Shown one piece after another: positions 35,584 through 43,053 of a stretch of 43,053 bases of DNA. Each line of letters starts with the position of its first letter. Positions within the stretch are counted from its first letter, which is position 1. The stretch comes from an uncultured Desulfobacterales bacterium (lineage in GTDB: Bacteria > Desulfobacterota > Desulfobacteria > Desulfobacterales > UBA11574). A program made the translations under genes and the position numbers. The notes beneath the pieces were generated by a model. The model was given only the letters and a program-made list of their open reading frames with translations. It was not told the origin of the DNA and searched no databases. The stretch covers positions 1 to 43,053 of the forward strand of contig CALLDL010000110.1 in the NCBI GenBank assembly GCA_937998305.1, written 5' to 3'.

Positions 35584-38500
35584 TTATAAAATTATTTCAT
35601 TACAATGATCCAGCAAGGGTGAATAAATATTCATTGAGATTTTTTCAAAATCTTTATCCAAAGGATCATTTTTGCCAAAGCAACGCTCAAAATACGGATC
35701 TTTTGACTCTCCTCGTGAAAAATCGCTCCCACTCCATTTTCTATTTGCAGCCTTCAAGGCTGACTGCTGTGTCCGATTCTTCAGCAATATCTTACAAACA
35801 TATTCAAAGGACGATACAGGGAAAAAGTGCAGCGGCTCTGACATTCCTTTCCAGTAAATATTGAGCAGGTATTTTAGAATATCTAAAGCACTTGAAACAT
35901 GTGTAAATTCCCAGGCGGCATCTTTGCATAGCAAAAAGCTCTGCATAGAGCGTTTATCTTCAAGTAAAGCACAAATAATAACATGATATATCCATGTATT
36001 TAATAAGTATTTGGGTTTTGTATTTGCATATATGGTTTTGATCAGACCGTTTTCGTAAACATCCGTAACAGGATCGAATATCCTAAAGCCTGCAATGTCA
36101 AGTTCAACATCAAGGTCTTCAAGGCGGTGGCCTTTGGTGTGGTCTTTAATTTTTCGAACAAAATCTTCGGCATCCAAACTCAATTCATTGTAAATATATT
36201 CTCCCACTTTCCCATGAGGGAGTTCTCCGGAGGCCTTTATTAGAGGATAAATATCTTTCAGACTTGATCCTGAGAGTCTTGTTGTCACAAGTTCCTGATC
36301 CAGCATATATTTTCCAAGATGATCTAAACGGAAATTTTCTCTTTCATCAAGGACATCTGCGCTATCATGCAGATATATTCCCAGACGTTTTTCAAGTAGA
36401 TATTTTGCAGGATTATTGAAAAAGATGCTTAACGCCTTAATGGAAAGGTCTTTCCATTCTTTGTCGGGTTCGGGCAGCTTTGTTGAAATCAAAGGAAGCG
36501 CTTCTTTACGGTCAAACATTTTTGAGCTTGCGATAAAATTCTCGTAAGAGTAGCTGAACAGCTTGCTGTTGTTTTTAAAATATTCCGTTGAAAATGCTTG
36601 AAGCCGGTGAAAAATGGCCACCTCTTCTTCTGAAAATCCAAATCCCTCGTTGATACAATCTATGAGTTCACTCACAAGGACAGAGGGTGGAATCCTGGCG
36701 TTATCCTGGATGCTCTGGCCTACATAAGTGATATAGAATTTATTTCTTGCGGATAGAAGGGCTTCCAGAAAAAGATACTTGTCGTCATTTCTTCTGTTTC
36801 GATCGCCAACCCTAAAATGTTTTGCCATAAGATCGAATTCAAGTGTTTTTGTCTCGCGTGGGAAGGCACCGGTGTTCATCCCCACAAGACAGACGACTTT
36901 AAACGGGATACTTCTCATGGGGAGCATCGCGCAAAACGTCACACCGCCGGAAATAAATCCCCTGCGAAGCTGTTTATCCTCAAGAAGACTCCCTATAAAA
37001 GATTTTGCGACATCGATTTTTATGGATTTGTCAAAGCCGGACAATGTTTCTTTTTTAGACATATCCTCCAAAATACTTCTGAGAATCCGGATCTCTGGTT
37101 CTGAGTCTTGCTCTGGGGTAAAAAACTGTTCGATAATATCTGAAAAAACAATACTCCAGCCACTTAATGTTCTGGCCTGATTTAGATAATCCACACTGTT
37201 AATCAGCCGGTCTAAAAACCCTATAAATTTACCCAGAATCTTTACCTCACCGCCCTCGATATGATCGTAAGGAAGAATTCCGGAGAACATTTTACATCCG
37301 AAACCCGGCATTGCATATCCTAAAAGTAGTCTTTCAATTCCGGCCTTCCAGGTGTTTTCCGAAAAAACCGGGAGACCAAGCTTGCGGCGGTGTTCTGCAT
37401 CGATTCCCCACCGGATATTGGTTTCTTTGATCCAGCGTTCCAAGATTTCGATTTCCGATTCGGATATGGCGAATTTTTCTTTAATTTCCGGCAGCTCAAG
37501 CAATGCCATGACACGGTTTGCACTCAACCGGCTGTTTTCAAAATCGAGTATCGACATGAATCCTTCAATAATGCGACTTTCTTTCATGATGCTCTGGTCC
37601 GCAATTGTGAATGGAATCCGCTTTTTTTCATCTATCTCTGCTCCGAACACGGCCTGAACAAATGGCGCATATAAATGGATATCGGGTGTCATGACAATGA
37701 TGTCTTTGGGCAACAGATCCGGATCTTCTTCAAACATGGCAAGAAGATTATCGTGAAGAACCTCAATTTCCCGCATTGGACTGTGGCAGGATTGAATCTG
37801 AATAGAGGAATCAATCGTAGGGGGTGGGTCATGGGTGTTGGGTGAAGGGAAAGAAAACCGTCTGCTTTTTAAATTTAAAATATCCGACTGGATTTTCTCA
37901 AGTATTGTATGGTCTTGATTCTCTTTGAACAGTTCGAAAACCTGACTGTCGAAATCACTAATCAGTGAAATAAAATTTCTACCCAAAGTCCCCATGGAAG
38001 CCAGCAGCCGATGTCCTTCTTCAAGATAAAGATCTTCTGAGATGTCATTCGATCGAGTATGTTTTTTCCTTATCTTTATAGTCTCCCGACCGGAAACGAT
38101 ATCTCCCCAGTACTCTTTACACGGGTTCATTAGAAAAAGGTTCACCTGAGAATGGCGTGATATTTCAACAAAGGCCTTAAGATGAAAAAGTGGCAAATAA
38201 GATATCCCGAATATGGAAACACGGCTGGGGAAATGGTCTGTCTGACGTGGTGATTTTCTAATCTCTTCCAAAAAAGCCTTCCAGAGCCCGGCGCGATGCA
38301 AGTTTTCCTTTCCGAACGAAAGCTTGCGCCATAGATATGCCTGCCAGTGATGGTCCCTTCCTTTTTCCCAATTGAATATCATCTCGGGTCTGAAAACAAG
38401 ATACTGGTCAAACAGATCAGCGATTCTTTTCGAAATCTGAAACAGTTTCATCTCGGTGTTCTCATCTACAAGATAACGTTTTAAACTTTCAAAACCCGGC

Positions 38501-38817
38501 AAGTAGATACATTCAGGAAGAATATTCATGATCTTGAATGTCATTGTCAAAGGATCAAAGGAGGATTCCTCGGGTAGATCCGGGATCGTTTTTTTAAACA
38601 TTTCCTGTAAAAATGTGTTGGGAAAGGGAAAAAAACAGTTTGCGCAGATGCCGTTATGCCCGGCAAGTTCCATGGCCACCCAACGCTCCATTCCTCTGCT
38701 CTGAACGACAATAATCTCTGGAGAAAAAGTCGAAGAAAGCGGCGCTCTCACGATGAGTGCCAATTGTTCGGCAAGGGTTTTCATGCAGTTGCTCGTAAAG
38801 ATATTAAGACCGTTCAT
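35584..38817 (-). CDS. recC: Exodeoxyribonuclease V gamma subunit RecC
   Basis: RecC is the subunit of RecBCD that splits the DNA strands and recognises Chi. The 1077-residue protein is near the usual length. The N-terminus matches the family (IFTSNCMKTLAEQLA, then EIIVVQSRGMERWVAMELA and CANCFFPFPNTFLQEMF). VFGISYLPLFHLKAF and DIIVMTPDIHLYAPFVQAVF follow in the dead helicase domain, then CLVGMNTGAFPRE. The C-terminal PD-(D/E)XK-like region is present and the reading frame is intact. recB and recD normally follow recC, but here the gene ends beside repeat elements and then lon. They must be elsewhere or absent. Confidence 0.9.
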   Translation of the reverse strand: MNGLNIFTSNCMKTLAEQLALIVRAPLSSTFSPEIIVVQSRGMERWVAMELAGHNGICANCFFPFPNTFLQEMFKKTIPDLPEESSFDPLTMTFKIMNILPECIYLPGFESLKRYLVDENTEMKLFQISKRIADLFDQYLVFRPEMIFNWEKGRDHHWQAYLWRKLSFGKENLHRAGLWKAFLEEIRKSPRQTDHFPSRVSIFGISYLPLFHLKAFVEISRHSQVNLFLMNPCKEYWGDIVSGRETIKIRKKHTRSNDISEDLYLEEGHRLLASMGTLGRNFISLISDFDSQVFELFKENQDHTILEKIQSDILNLKSRRFSFPSPNTHDPPPTIDSSIQIQSCHSPMREIEVLHDNLLAMFEEDPDLLPKDIIVMTPDIHLYAPFVQAVFGAEIDEKKRIPFTIADQSIMKESRIIEGFMSILDFENSRLSANRVMALLELPEIKEKFAISESEIEILERWIKETNIRWGIDAEHRRKLGLPVFSENTWKAGIERLLLGYAMPGFGCKMFSGILPYDHIEGGEVKILGKFIGFLDRLINSVDYLNQARTLSGWSIVFSDIIEQFFTPEQDSEPEIRILRSILEDMSKKETLSGFDKSIKIDVAKSFIGSLLEDKQLRRGFISGGVTFCAMLPMRSIPFKVVCLVGMNTGAFPRETKTLEFDLMAKHFRVGDRNRRNDDKYLFLEALLSARNKFYITYVGQSIQDNARIPPSVLVSELIDCINEGFGFSEEEVAIFHRLQAFSTEYFKNNSKLFSYSYENFIASSKMFDRKEALPLISTKLPEPDKEWKDLSIKALSIFFNNPAKYLLEKRLGIYLHDSADVLDERENFRLDHLGKYMLDQELVTTRLSGSSLKDIYPLIKASGELPHGKVGEYIYNELSLDAEDFVRKIKDHTKGHRLEDLDVELDIAGFRIFDPVTDVYENGLIKTIYANTKPKYLLNTWIYHVIICALLEDKRSMQSFLLCKDAAWEFTHVSSALDILKYLLNIYWKGMSEPLHFFPVSSFEYVCKILLKNRTQQSALKAANRKWSGSDFSRGESKDPYFERCFGKNDPLDKDFEKISMNIYSPLLDHCNEIIL

Positions 38818-38989
38818 TGGATGTATACCTCGGTTGAGATCATACTATAAGGATTTTTAAATATAAAGAGATTTTCGTTTCGATAACACATCGTTTGTTT
38901 TTAATTTCGCTCTGTTAAAGGCAAAAGAAAAATGACTTTGAACAAATACCTTGACTTTAATGCTGTTTTTTAATTACTTGAATAGATCT

Positions 38990-39190
38990 GTTCAGGTGCT
39001 CGTTTGAGTTTAATAGGGAACCCCGTGAAATTCGGGGACGGGCCCGCCGCTGTAATCCCACCTTTTTCCAAATTTTATTGGAAAAAGGAACCCTTTTGGC
39101 CATGGCGTACCACTGTTCTTGTAGGAACGGGAAGGTCGCTAATAGGGCAGGAAAGTCAGAAGACCTGCCTGGACAGAGGCTGAAGCCTTC
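38990..39190 (+). promoter_or_regulatory. Cobalamin riboswitch
   Basis: The conserved elements appear in order: CAGGTGCTCG, then AATAGGGAACCCCGTGAAA with CGGGGACGGGCCCGCCGCTG, the B12-box-like ACCACTGTTCTTG, and GGAAAGTCAGAAGACCTGCC. A helix insertion (CCTTTTTCC/GGAAAAAGG) lies in the peripheral part. It precedes genes for B12 import and salvage, which fits adenosylcobalamin-dependent repression. The boundaries are approximate. Confidence 0.95.
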
Positions 39191-39236
39191 GAGGATATGA
39201 GGTGTCAAATGATCTTGAGGATAAAAAGGGACATTC

Positions 39237-39269
39237 CCGGATCGATGTATTTCGGTCCGGTTTTTTTTT
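39237..39269 (+). terminator. Intrinsic terminator in the riboswitch expression platform
   Basis: CCGGATCGA pairs with TCGGTCCGG (nine pairs, one wobble), followed by nine T. It is about 50 bases past the conserved aptamer and before btuF, so premature transcription stop when cobalamin is bound is the likely control. Confidence 0.85.
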
Positions 39270-39542
39270 GAGTAAAGGAATGATGTAATAGTTTAGTCCT
39301 TTGAAACAAATCGATTTCATAGAGGCTTCAGGTATGATTAAATTTTTGACTGGAAGCTGTCTGAGTGGATTGGGGATCGTTTTGAAAGAACCATAGACGA
39401 TTTACCTTTGTTGATGAAACCCTCTGTTAAAGCAGAGACTTTTATTAAGAGCCCAGATGGGTTCTTTCATTACGAGTTCTTTCAGCAAAAATTTAATTAT
39501 ACCTGAAGCGGTAATGTTTTTAAAAAGGCTAAATGCTACGAA
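39270..39542 (+). other. Long structured leader between the riboswitch terminator and btuF
   Basis: No clear gene is present. Potential stems are AAAGGA/TCCTTT (about 39274-39297), CTCTG/CAGAG (39422-39437), and a long-range GAAAGAACC (39384-39392) with GGTTCTTTC (39460-39468), the latter echoed at 39476-39483. A 20-codon frame starts at 39334 but has a weak ribosome site. Confidence 0.4.
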
Positions 39543-40451
39543 ATGATAAAATTTAGATACATAACGATCGTTTTCATGTTGACGGGATTGCTGTTAATTT
39601 CAGCGAGAGCACCATCTGTTGCCAAAACCGTAACAGATCAGTTGGGACGGCACGTCACGGTTCCGGATAAACCTCAGCGAGTAGTATCGCTTGCCCCGAG
39701 TATCACGGAGATTGTTTTTGCTTTGGATCAAGGTCACCGTTTACAAGGCGTGACAACGTACAGTGATTTTCCCCCTGAAGCCGTAAAACTACCCAAGGTC
39801 GGTTCTTATGTTCATCTCGATCTGGAGAAAATAGTGGCCTTGAAGCCGGATCTTTGCATTGCAATCAAGGACGGCAATCCAAGAGTGATCGCACAGCGGC
39901 TCGAGTCTTTGAAAATACCCGTATATGCAGTGGACCCCAATAATTTAGAAACCATCATGAAAACAGTTCTGGAAATCGGCACACTTCTAAATGCCAAAGA
40001 TCGAGCCAATCAACTGGTGCAGAACATGGATTTGAGGATTCAAAAGGTAAAGTTTCTGGTTGCAAAGACCACACATCGTCCCAGGATCTTTCTTCAAATC
40101 GGTGTTTCGCCCATCGTGTCCGCGGGGACCCACACCTTTATCCACGAACTCATTGTTATAGCCGGAGGGACCAACCTTGCGGCGGGCCCCATACCGTATC
40201 CCCGGTTTAGTCGTGAAAAGGTTCTGGCACTCTCACCGGAAATCATTATCATCACTTCCATGGCACGAAGTGCGGTATTTGAAAAGGTCAAGGCAGAATG
40301 GGAAAAATGGCCCAATATGCCCGCAGTTCGAAACCAGCGCATTTATGTTGAAGATTCCAATTTTTTCGACCGTCCCACGCCCCGGCTGGTGGACGGTCTC
40401 GAACTATTAATAAGGCTTATCCACCCGGAGCTTATTGACAAAATCCAGTGA
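39543..40451 (+). CDS. btuF: Periplasmic cobalamin-binding protein
   Basis: BtuF binds vitamin B12 in the periplasm and hands it to the BtuCD transporter. The 302-residue protein has a cleavable signal peptide of about 27 residues. Next come VTDQLGRHVTVPDKPQRVVSLAPSITEIVFAL, which opens the class III binding fold, then KVGSYVHLDLEKIVALKPDL and the C-terminal NQRIYVEDSNFF. The cobalamin riboswitch upstream separates it from iron-siderophore relatives of the same fold. Its stop overlaps the btuC start. Confidence 0.9.
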   Translation: MIKFRYITIVFMLTGLLLISARAPSVAKTVTDQLGRHVTVPDKPQRVVSLAPSITEIVFALDQGHRLQGVTTYSDFPPEAVKLPKVGSYVHLDLEKIVALKPDLCIAIKDGNPRVIAQRLESLKIPVYAVDPNNLETIMKTVLEIGTLLNAKDRANQLVQNMDLRIQKVKFLVAKTTHRPRIFLQIGVSPIVSAGTHTFIHELIVIAGGTNLAAGPIPYPRFSREKVLALSPEIIIITSMARSAVFEKVKAEWEKWPNMPAVRNQRIYVEDSNFFDRPTPRLVDGLELLIRLIHPELIDKIQ

Positions 40452-41458
40452 ATACCAAAACCCCTATTCTCATCAAACGAGTCGTAACAGCTTCATCTTT
40501 GCTGATACTATTACTTGGTTTTGCCATGGTTCTGGGAATTTCCATGGGATCTACAGATAGTGGAATCAAGGATGTTTTTCAAAACTTGCTGGGTACAAAA
40601 GAACCGGGATCCATGCTGTATACGATTATCTGGCAAATCCGCTTTCCAAGGGTGCTTCTGGCTGCTCTGGTGGGCGCTGCACTTTCTCTGGGAGGTCTTG
40701 TTTTTCAGGCCTTGCTTCGCAACCCGCTGGCAGAACCGTATATTCTCGGTATTTCAGGAGGTTCGGCTATCGGCGCAATTATCGGCATCCTTATGGGCTT
40801 TTCCCGGTTCCCGGGTGTAAGTCTTACAGCTTTTACCGGAAGTATCGCTACACTTCTTTTAATACTGGCCATGTCTTCCGGACAAACGATCCTGAAAAAA
40901 GATGCACTTTTGCTTTCAGGAGTAATGGTGAATGCATTTTGCGCGGCAGTGATTATGTTTTTAGTTTCCATGACCCAGGATTCCAGACTCCACAACATCA
41001 TTTTCTGGCTGATGGGGGATCTTTCCATGGTAGATATGAAACATGTCGGGATTCTTGCTGCAACACTCTTACCCTGTTTTTTTCTTGTTTTCTGGCTTTC
41101 CAACCCAATGAATCTGCTTCTCATGGGCAAGGAAATGGCACAAACACTGGGCGTAAACATAAAAGTGGTAACGTTTACGCTTCTGGTAGTGACCTCATTT
41201 ATGGTAAGCGCAACAGTGTCATACTGTGGCCTTGTGGGATTTGTCGGTCTTGTCATGCCGCACCTGCTTCGGCTTGTTTTTGGTCCGGATCATCGGGTGC
41301 TGGTCCCGGCATGTGTATTTGGCGGAGGCACCTATATGGTTTTTTGTGATTTACTGGCACGAACGCTTCCAGAACAGGGAGAGATGCCTGCAGGTGTTAT
41401 AACTGCCATAATCGGTGCACCGCTGTTTATCTATTTATTGAAAAGATCCAGCAGATGA
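40448..41458 (+). CDS. btuC: Cobalamin ABC transporter permease
   Basis: This 336-residue FecCD-family permease has about ten membrane helices. It begins with a GTG codon overlapping the btuF stop (GTGA). Family motifs include IRFPRVLLAALVGAALSLGG, FQALLRNPLAEPYILGISGG near residue 95, and GLVGFVGLVMPHLLRLVFG with the segment that contacts the ATPase. The end TLPEQGEMPAGVITAIIGAP is typical. Substrate is assigned by the riboswitch and neighbours. Confidence 0.92.
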   Translation: MNTKTPILIKRVVTASSLLILLLGFAMVLGISMGSTDSGIKDVFQNLLGTKEPGSMLYTIIWQIRFPRVLLAALVGAALSLGGLVFQALLRNPLAEPYILGISGGSAIGAIIGILMGFSRFPGVSLTAFTGSIATLLLILAMSSGQTILKKDALLLSGVMVNAFCAAVIMFLVSMTQDSRLHNIIFWLMGDLSMVDMKHVGILAATLLPCFFLVFWLSNPMNLLLMGKEMAQTLGVNIKVVTFTLLVVTSFMVSATVSYCGLVGFVGLVMPHLLRLVFGPDHRVLVPACVFGGGTYMVFCDLLARTLPEQGEMPAGVITAIIGAPLFIYLLKRSSR

Positions 41459-42255
41459 ATAGGGCAATTACTGCAAAAAATCTGAGTCATTCATTTGGAG
41501 AAGACCTGGTTCTTAAAAATGTTTCCTTTCAGGTTCCAAAGGGAGATTTTTTTATTATCATCGGTCCCAACGGCTCAGGTAAAACCACATTGATGAAAAT
41601 AATATCCGGACTTCTAAAACCTCGAAACGGTGAGTTAAAGATCCTGAATCGCTCCATCGATCAGTATCATCGCAAAGCTTTAGCACGGACTATTGCATTT
41701 GTTCCTCAGATGACTTTTGCAGATTTTCCCTTTACTGTAACCGAGATTGTGCTCATGGGGCGTTCACCCTATCTTGGCATGCTTGGACTCGAGGAAGAAA
41801 ATGATCTGGAAATTGCAAATCAAGCCATCGCTTTTACCGGTTTGGAAAATCTGGCGCATCGAAAACTGGACCAGCTAAGTGGCGGAGAGCAACAACGGGT
41901 CTTTATTGCAAGGGCCATTTGCCAAGAGCCCGATATTATACTTCTGGATGAGCCCACAGCATCTTTAGACCTCGCCTACCAGGTTCGAATAATGGACTTG
42001 ATGGAACAACTTAAAACAGAAAAAGGCATTACCGTTGTGATGGTATCCCACGATGTCAATCTTGCAGCCATGTATGCCGATCATTTGCTTCTGCTGCATA
42101 ATGGCCAGGTTCTGTGTCAGGGGCTTCCGGATAAAGTGATCACCTACAAGACTTTGGAAGCAGCTTATGGATGCACACTTCTGGTGGACGAAAGCCCTCT
42201 CGGCAAAAGTCCACGGGTGACATTGGTTCCCCGGAAATATTCAATTAGGGAGTAA
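41455..42255 (+). CDS. btuD: Cobalamin ABC transporter ATP-binding protein
   Basis: This 266-residue ABC ATPase powers the BtuC permease. Walker A is IGPNGSGKTTLM, the Q-loop is in AFVPQMTFADFPFTV, the signature is LSGGEQQRVFIARA, Walker B is IILLDEPTASLD and the H-loop is VMVSHDVNLAA. The ATG overlaps the btuC stop. It has a C-terminal extension of about 40 residues typical of the FecE/BtuD group. Confidence 0.93.
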   Translation: MNRAITAKNLSHSFGEDLVLKNVSFQVPKGDFFIIIGPNGSGKTTLMKIISGLLKPRNGELKILNRSIDQYHRKALARTIAFVPQMTFADFPFTVTEIVLMGRSPYLGMLGLEEENDLEIANQAIAFTGLENLAHRKLDQLSGGEQQRVFIARAICQEPDIILLDEPTASLDLAYQVRIMDLMEQLKTEKGITVVMVSHDVNLAAMYADHLLLLHNGQVLCQGLPDKVITYKTLEAAYGCTLLVDESPLGKSPRVTLVPRKYSIRE

Positions 42256-42258
42256 TTT

Positions 42259-42777
42259 GTGAAAAAAACAATTCTTGTTATCGGTGGATGCAGGAGCGGC
42301 AAAAGCAGCCATGCGCTTCATTTGGCGGAGCAGATTCCCGGACAAAAGATCTTTCTCGCAACCTGCATGCCCAAGGACAAAGAAATGGAGCAGCGGGTGT
42401 TACGCCACCAACAACAACGAAGCAGTGCCTGGGAAACCCTTGAAGTGCCGGTTTTTATACCTGAAGCCATCCATAAAAACAGTATAGAAGGACATGTGAT
42501 CCTTGTGGACTGCCTGACGCTGTGGATCAACAATCTTATCTTGGACGACGATAAGCCGAAAAACATTGACAACCATATTCAAAAGCTGACCCAATCCATT
42601 GAAAAGGCCGAATGCCCGGTGATTTTGGTATCAAACGAGGTGGGAACCGGTATTGTCCCTGAGAACAAACTGGCCAGGCTGTTTAGAGATATTACTGGAT
42701 TTGCCAATCAGAAAGTAGCAGCCTGCGTAGACCAGGTCATATGGATGGTGGCAGGTATTCCTGTGAAAATAAAATGA
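42259..42777 (+). CDS. cobU: Adenosylcobinamide kinase / guanylyltransferase
   Basis: CobU phosphorylates adenosylcobinamide and then adds GMP, preparing it for joining to the lower ligand. The 172-residue protein has the P-loop IGGCRSGKSSHALHLA near the N-terminus, ATCMPKDKEMEQRVLRHQ with the histidine that takes GMP, VDCLTLWINNLI and SNEVGTGIVPENKLARLFRD. The start is GTG at 42259, with GGAG six bases ahead. It lies three bases after btuD, and its stop overlaps the cobS ATG. Confidence 0.95.
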   Translation: MKKTILVIGGCRSGKSSHALHLAEQIPGQKIFLATCMPKDKEMEQRVLRHQQQRSSAWETLEVPVFIPEAIHKNSIEGHVILVDCLTLWINNLILDDDKPKNIDNHIQKLTQSIEKAECPVILVSNEVGTGIVPENKLARLFRDITGFANQKVAACVDQVIWMVAGIPVKIK

Positions 42778-43053
42778 AACGTTTAATCGCTGCATTACAA
42801 TTTTTAACCATCATACCTTTGGGAAAATCGGCAATTTATGACCCCAAAGGTATGATCCCGTTTTTTCCTGTTGTGGGTATCATTATCGGTGGATTGTTGT
42901 CTATTTTTGATCATATCGCCCTAAATTTCTGGCCGACACCGATAACCGCAGTTCTCGACGTTGTTTTACTTGTTGTTATTACGGCCGCACTTCACCTGGA
43001 CGGACTGGGAGATACTGCCGACGGTGTTTTAGGACATAGAGGCAGAGAAAAAG
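42774..43053 (+). CDS. cobS: Adenosylcobinamide-GDP ribazoletransferase, cut by the window edge
   Basis: CobS joins adenosylcobinamide-GDP and alpha-ribazole to make cobalamin (5'-phosphate) at the membrane. The first 93 residues are visible. They start MKRLIAALQFLTIIPLGKS, contain a hydrophobic segment (FFPVVGIIIGGLLSIF) and the conserved HLDGLGDTADG. The ATG overlaps the cobU stop (ATGA). The rest lies beyond the right edge. Confidence 0.93.
   Translation, partial: MKRLIAALQFLTIIPLGKSAIYDPKGMIPFFPVVGIIIGGLLSIFDHIALNFWPTPITAVLDVVLLVVITAALHLDGLGDTADGVLGHRGREK

Noticed and set aside
39334-39396. Twenty-codon frame before btuF
   Set aside because: The ribosome site is weak and there is nothing to show conservation; kept only as a remark on the leader.

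Overview
The window reads as a piece of chromosome from an AT-leaning, Gram-negative, free-living bacterium, most likely a sulfate-reducer-like member of the Desulfobacterota (Desulfobacterales type). This is an inference from the mix of genes, gene order (Nif3-like gene, zinc-ribbon gene, rnpB; dnaG-rpoD; psd-pssA-leuB-asd-greA-rpoZ) and the many short palindromic repeats between genes. No plasmid, phage, CRISPR array or transposase gene is visible. Almost everything is housekeeping, and most genes lie on the minus strand.

Layout. 1-5.0 kb (minus): ispD, a protein with a C-terminal HPr domain, the RNase P RNA, a coiled-coil zinc-ribbon protein and a Nif3-like protein. 5.1-9.8 kb (minus): a hairpin repeat, a CAT-anticodon tRNA with promoter and terminator, then rpoD and dnaG. 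9.8-12.4 kb (minus): hisA, a lipoprotein, hisB and tRNA-Ala(CGC). 12.6-14.3 kb (plus): a YcaO-TPR protein with a clear promoter. 14.5-17.7 kb (minus): a ParA-type ATPase and a dynamin-like GTPase. 17.7-18.9 kb: mostly non-coding, with a long inverted-repeat element and a 47-residue cysteine-containing ORF. 18.9-25.8 kb: an AlgH/YqgE protein, glycerate 2-kinase, a hybrid histidine kinase, dtd and a DacB-type peptidase. 25.9-31.8 kb (minus): a tightly packed run psd-pssA-leuB-asd-greA-rpoZ-ttcA-like-folE2. 32.0-38.8 kb (minus): tsaB-lon, a repeat cluster, then recC without recB or recD. 39.0 kb to the right edge (plus): a cobalamin riboswitch with its own terminator, then btuF-btuC-btuD-cobU-cobS (cobS cut by the edge), a B12 uptake and salvage operon.

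The most unusual signal is not a gene. A repeat of about 172 bp with TA-ended terminal inverted repeats and a strong internal hairpin occurs three times, always between the 3' ends of convergent genes, always in the same orientation. Two copies supply the stop codon of the adjacent gene. At least three other palindromic element families occur between genes. Among the proteins, the ParA/dynamin pair, the YcaO-TPR protein without recognisable RiPP partners, and the HPr-domain chimera next to rnpB are the ones whose biology is least explained by known pathways.
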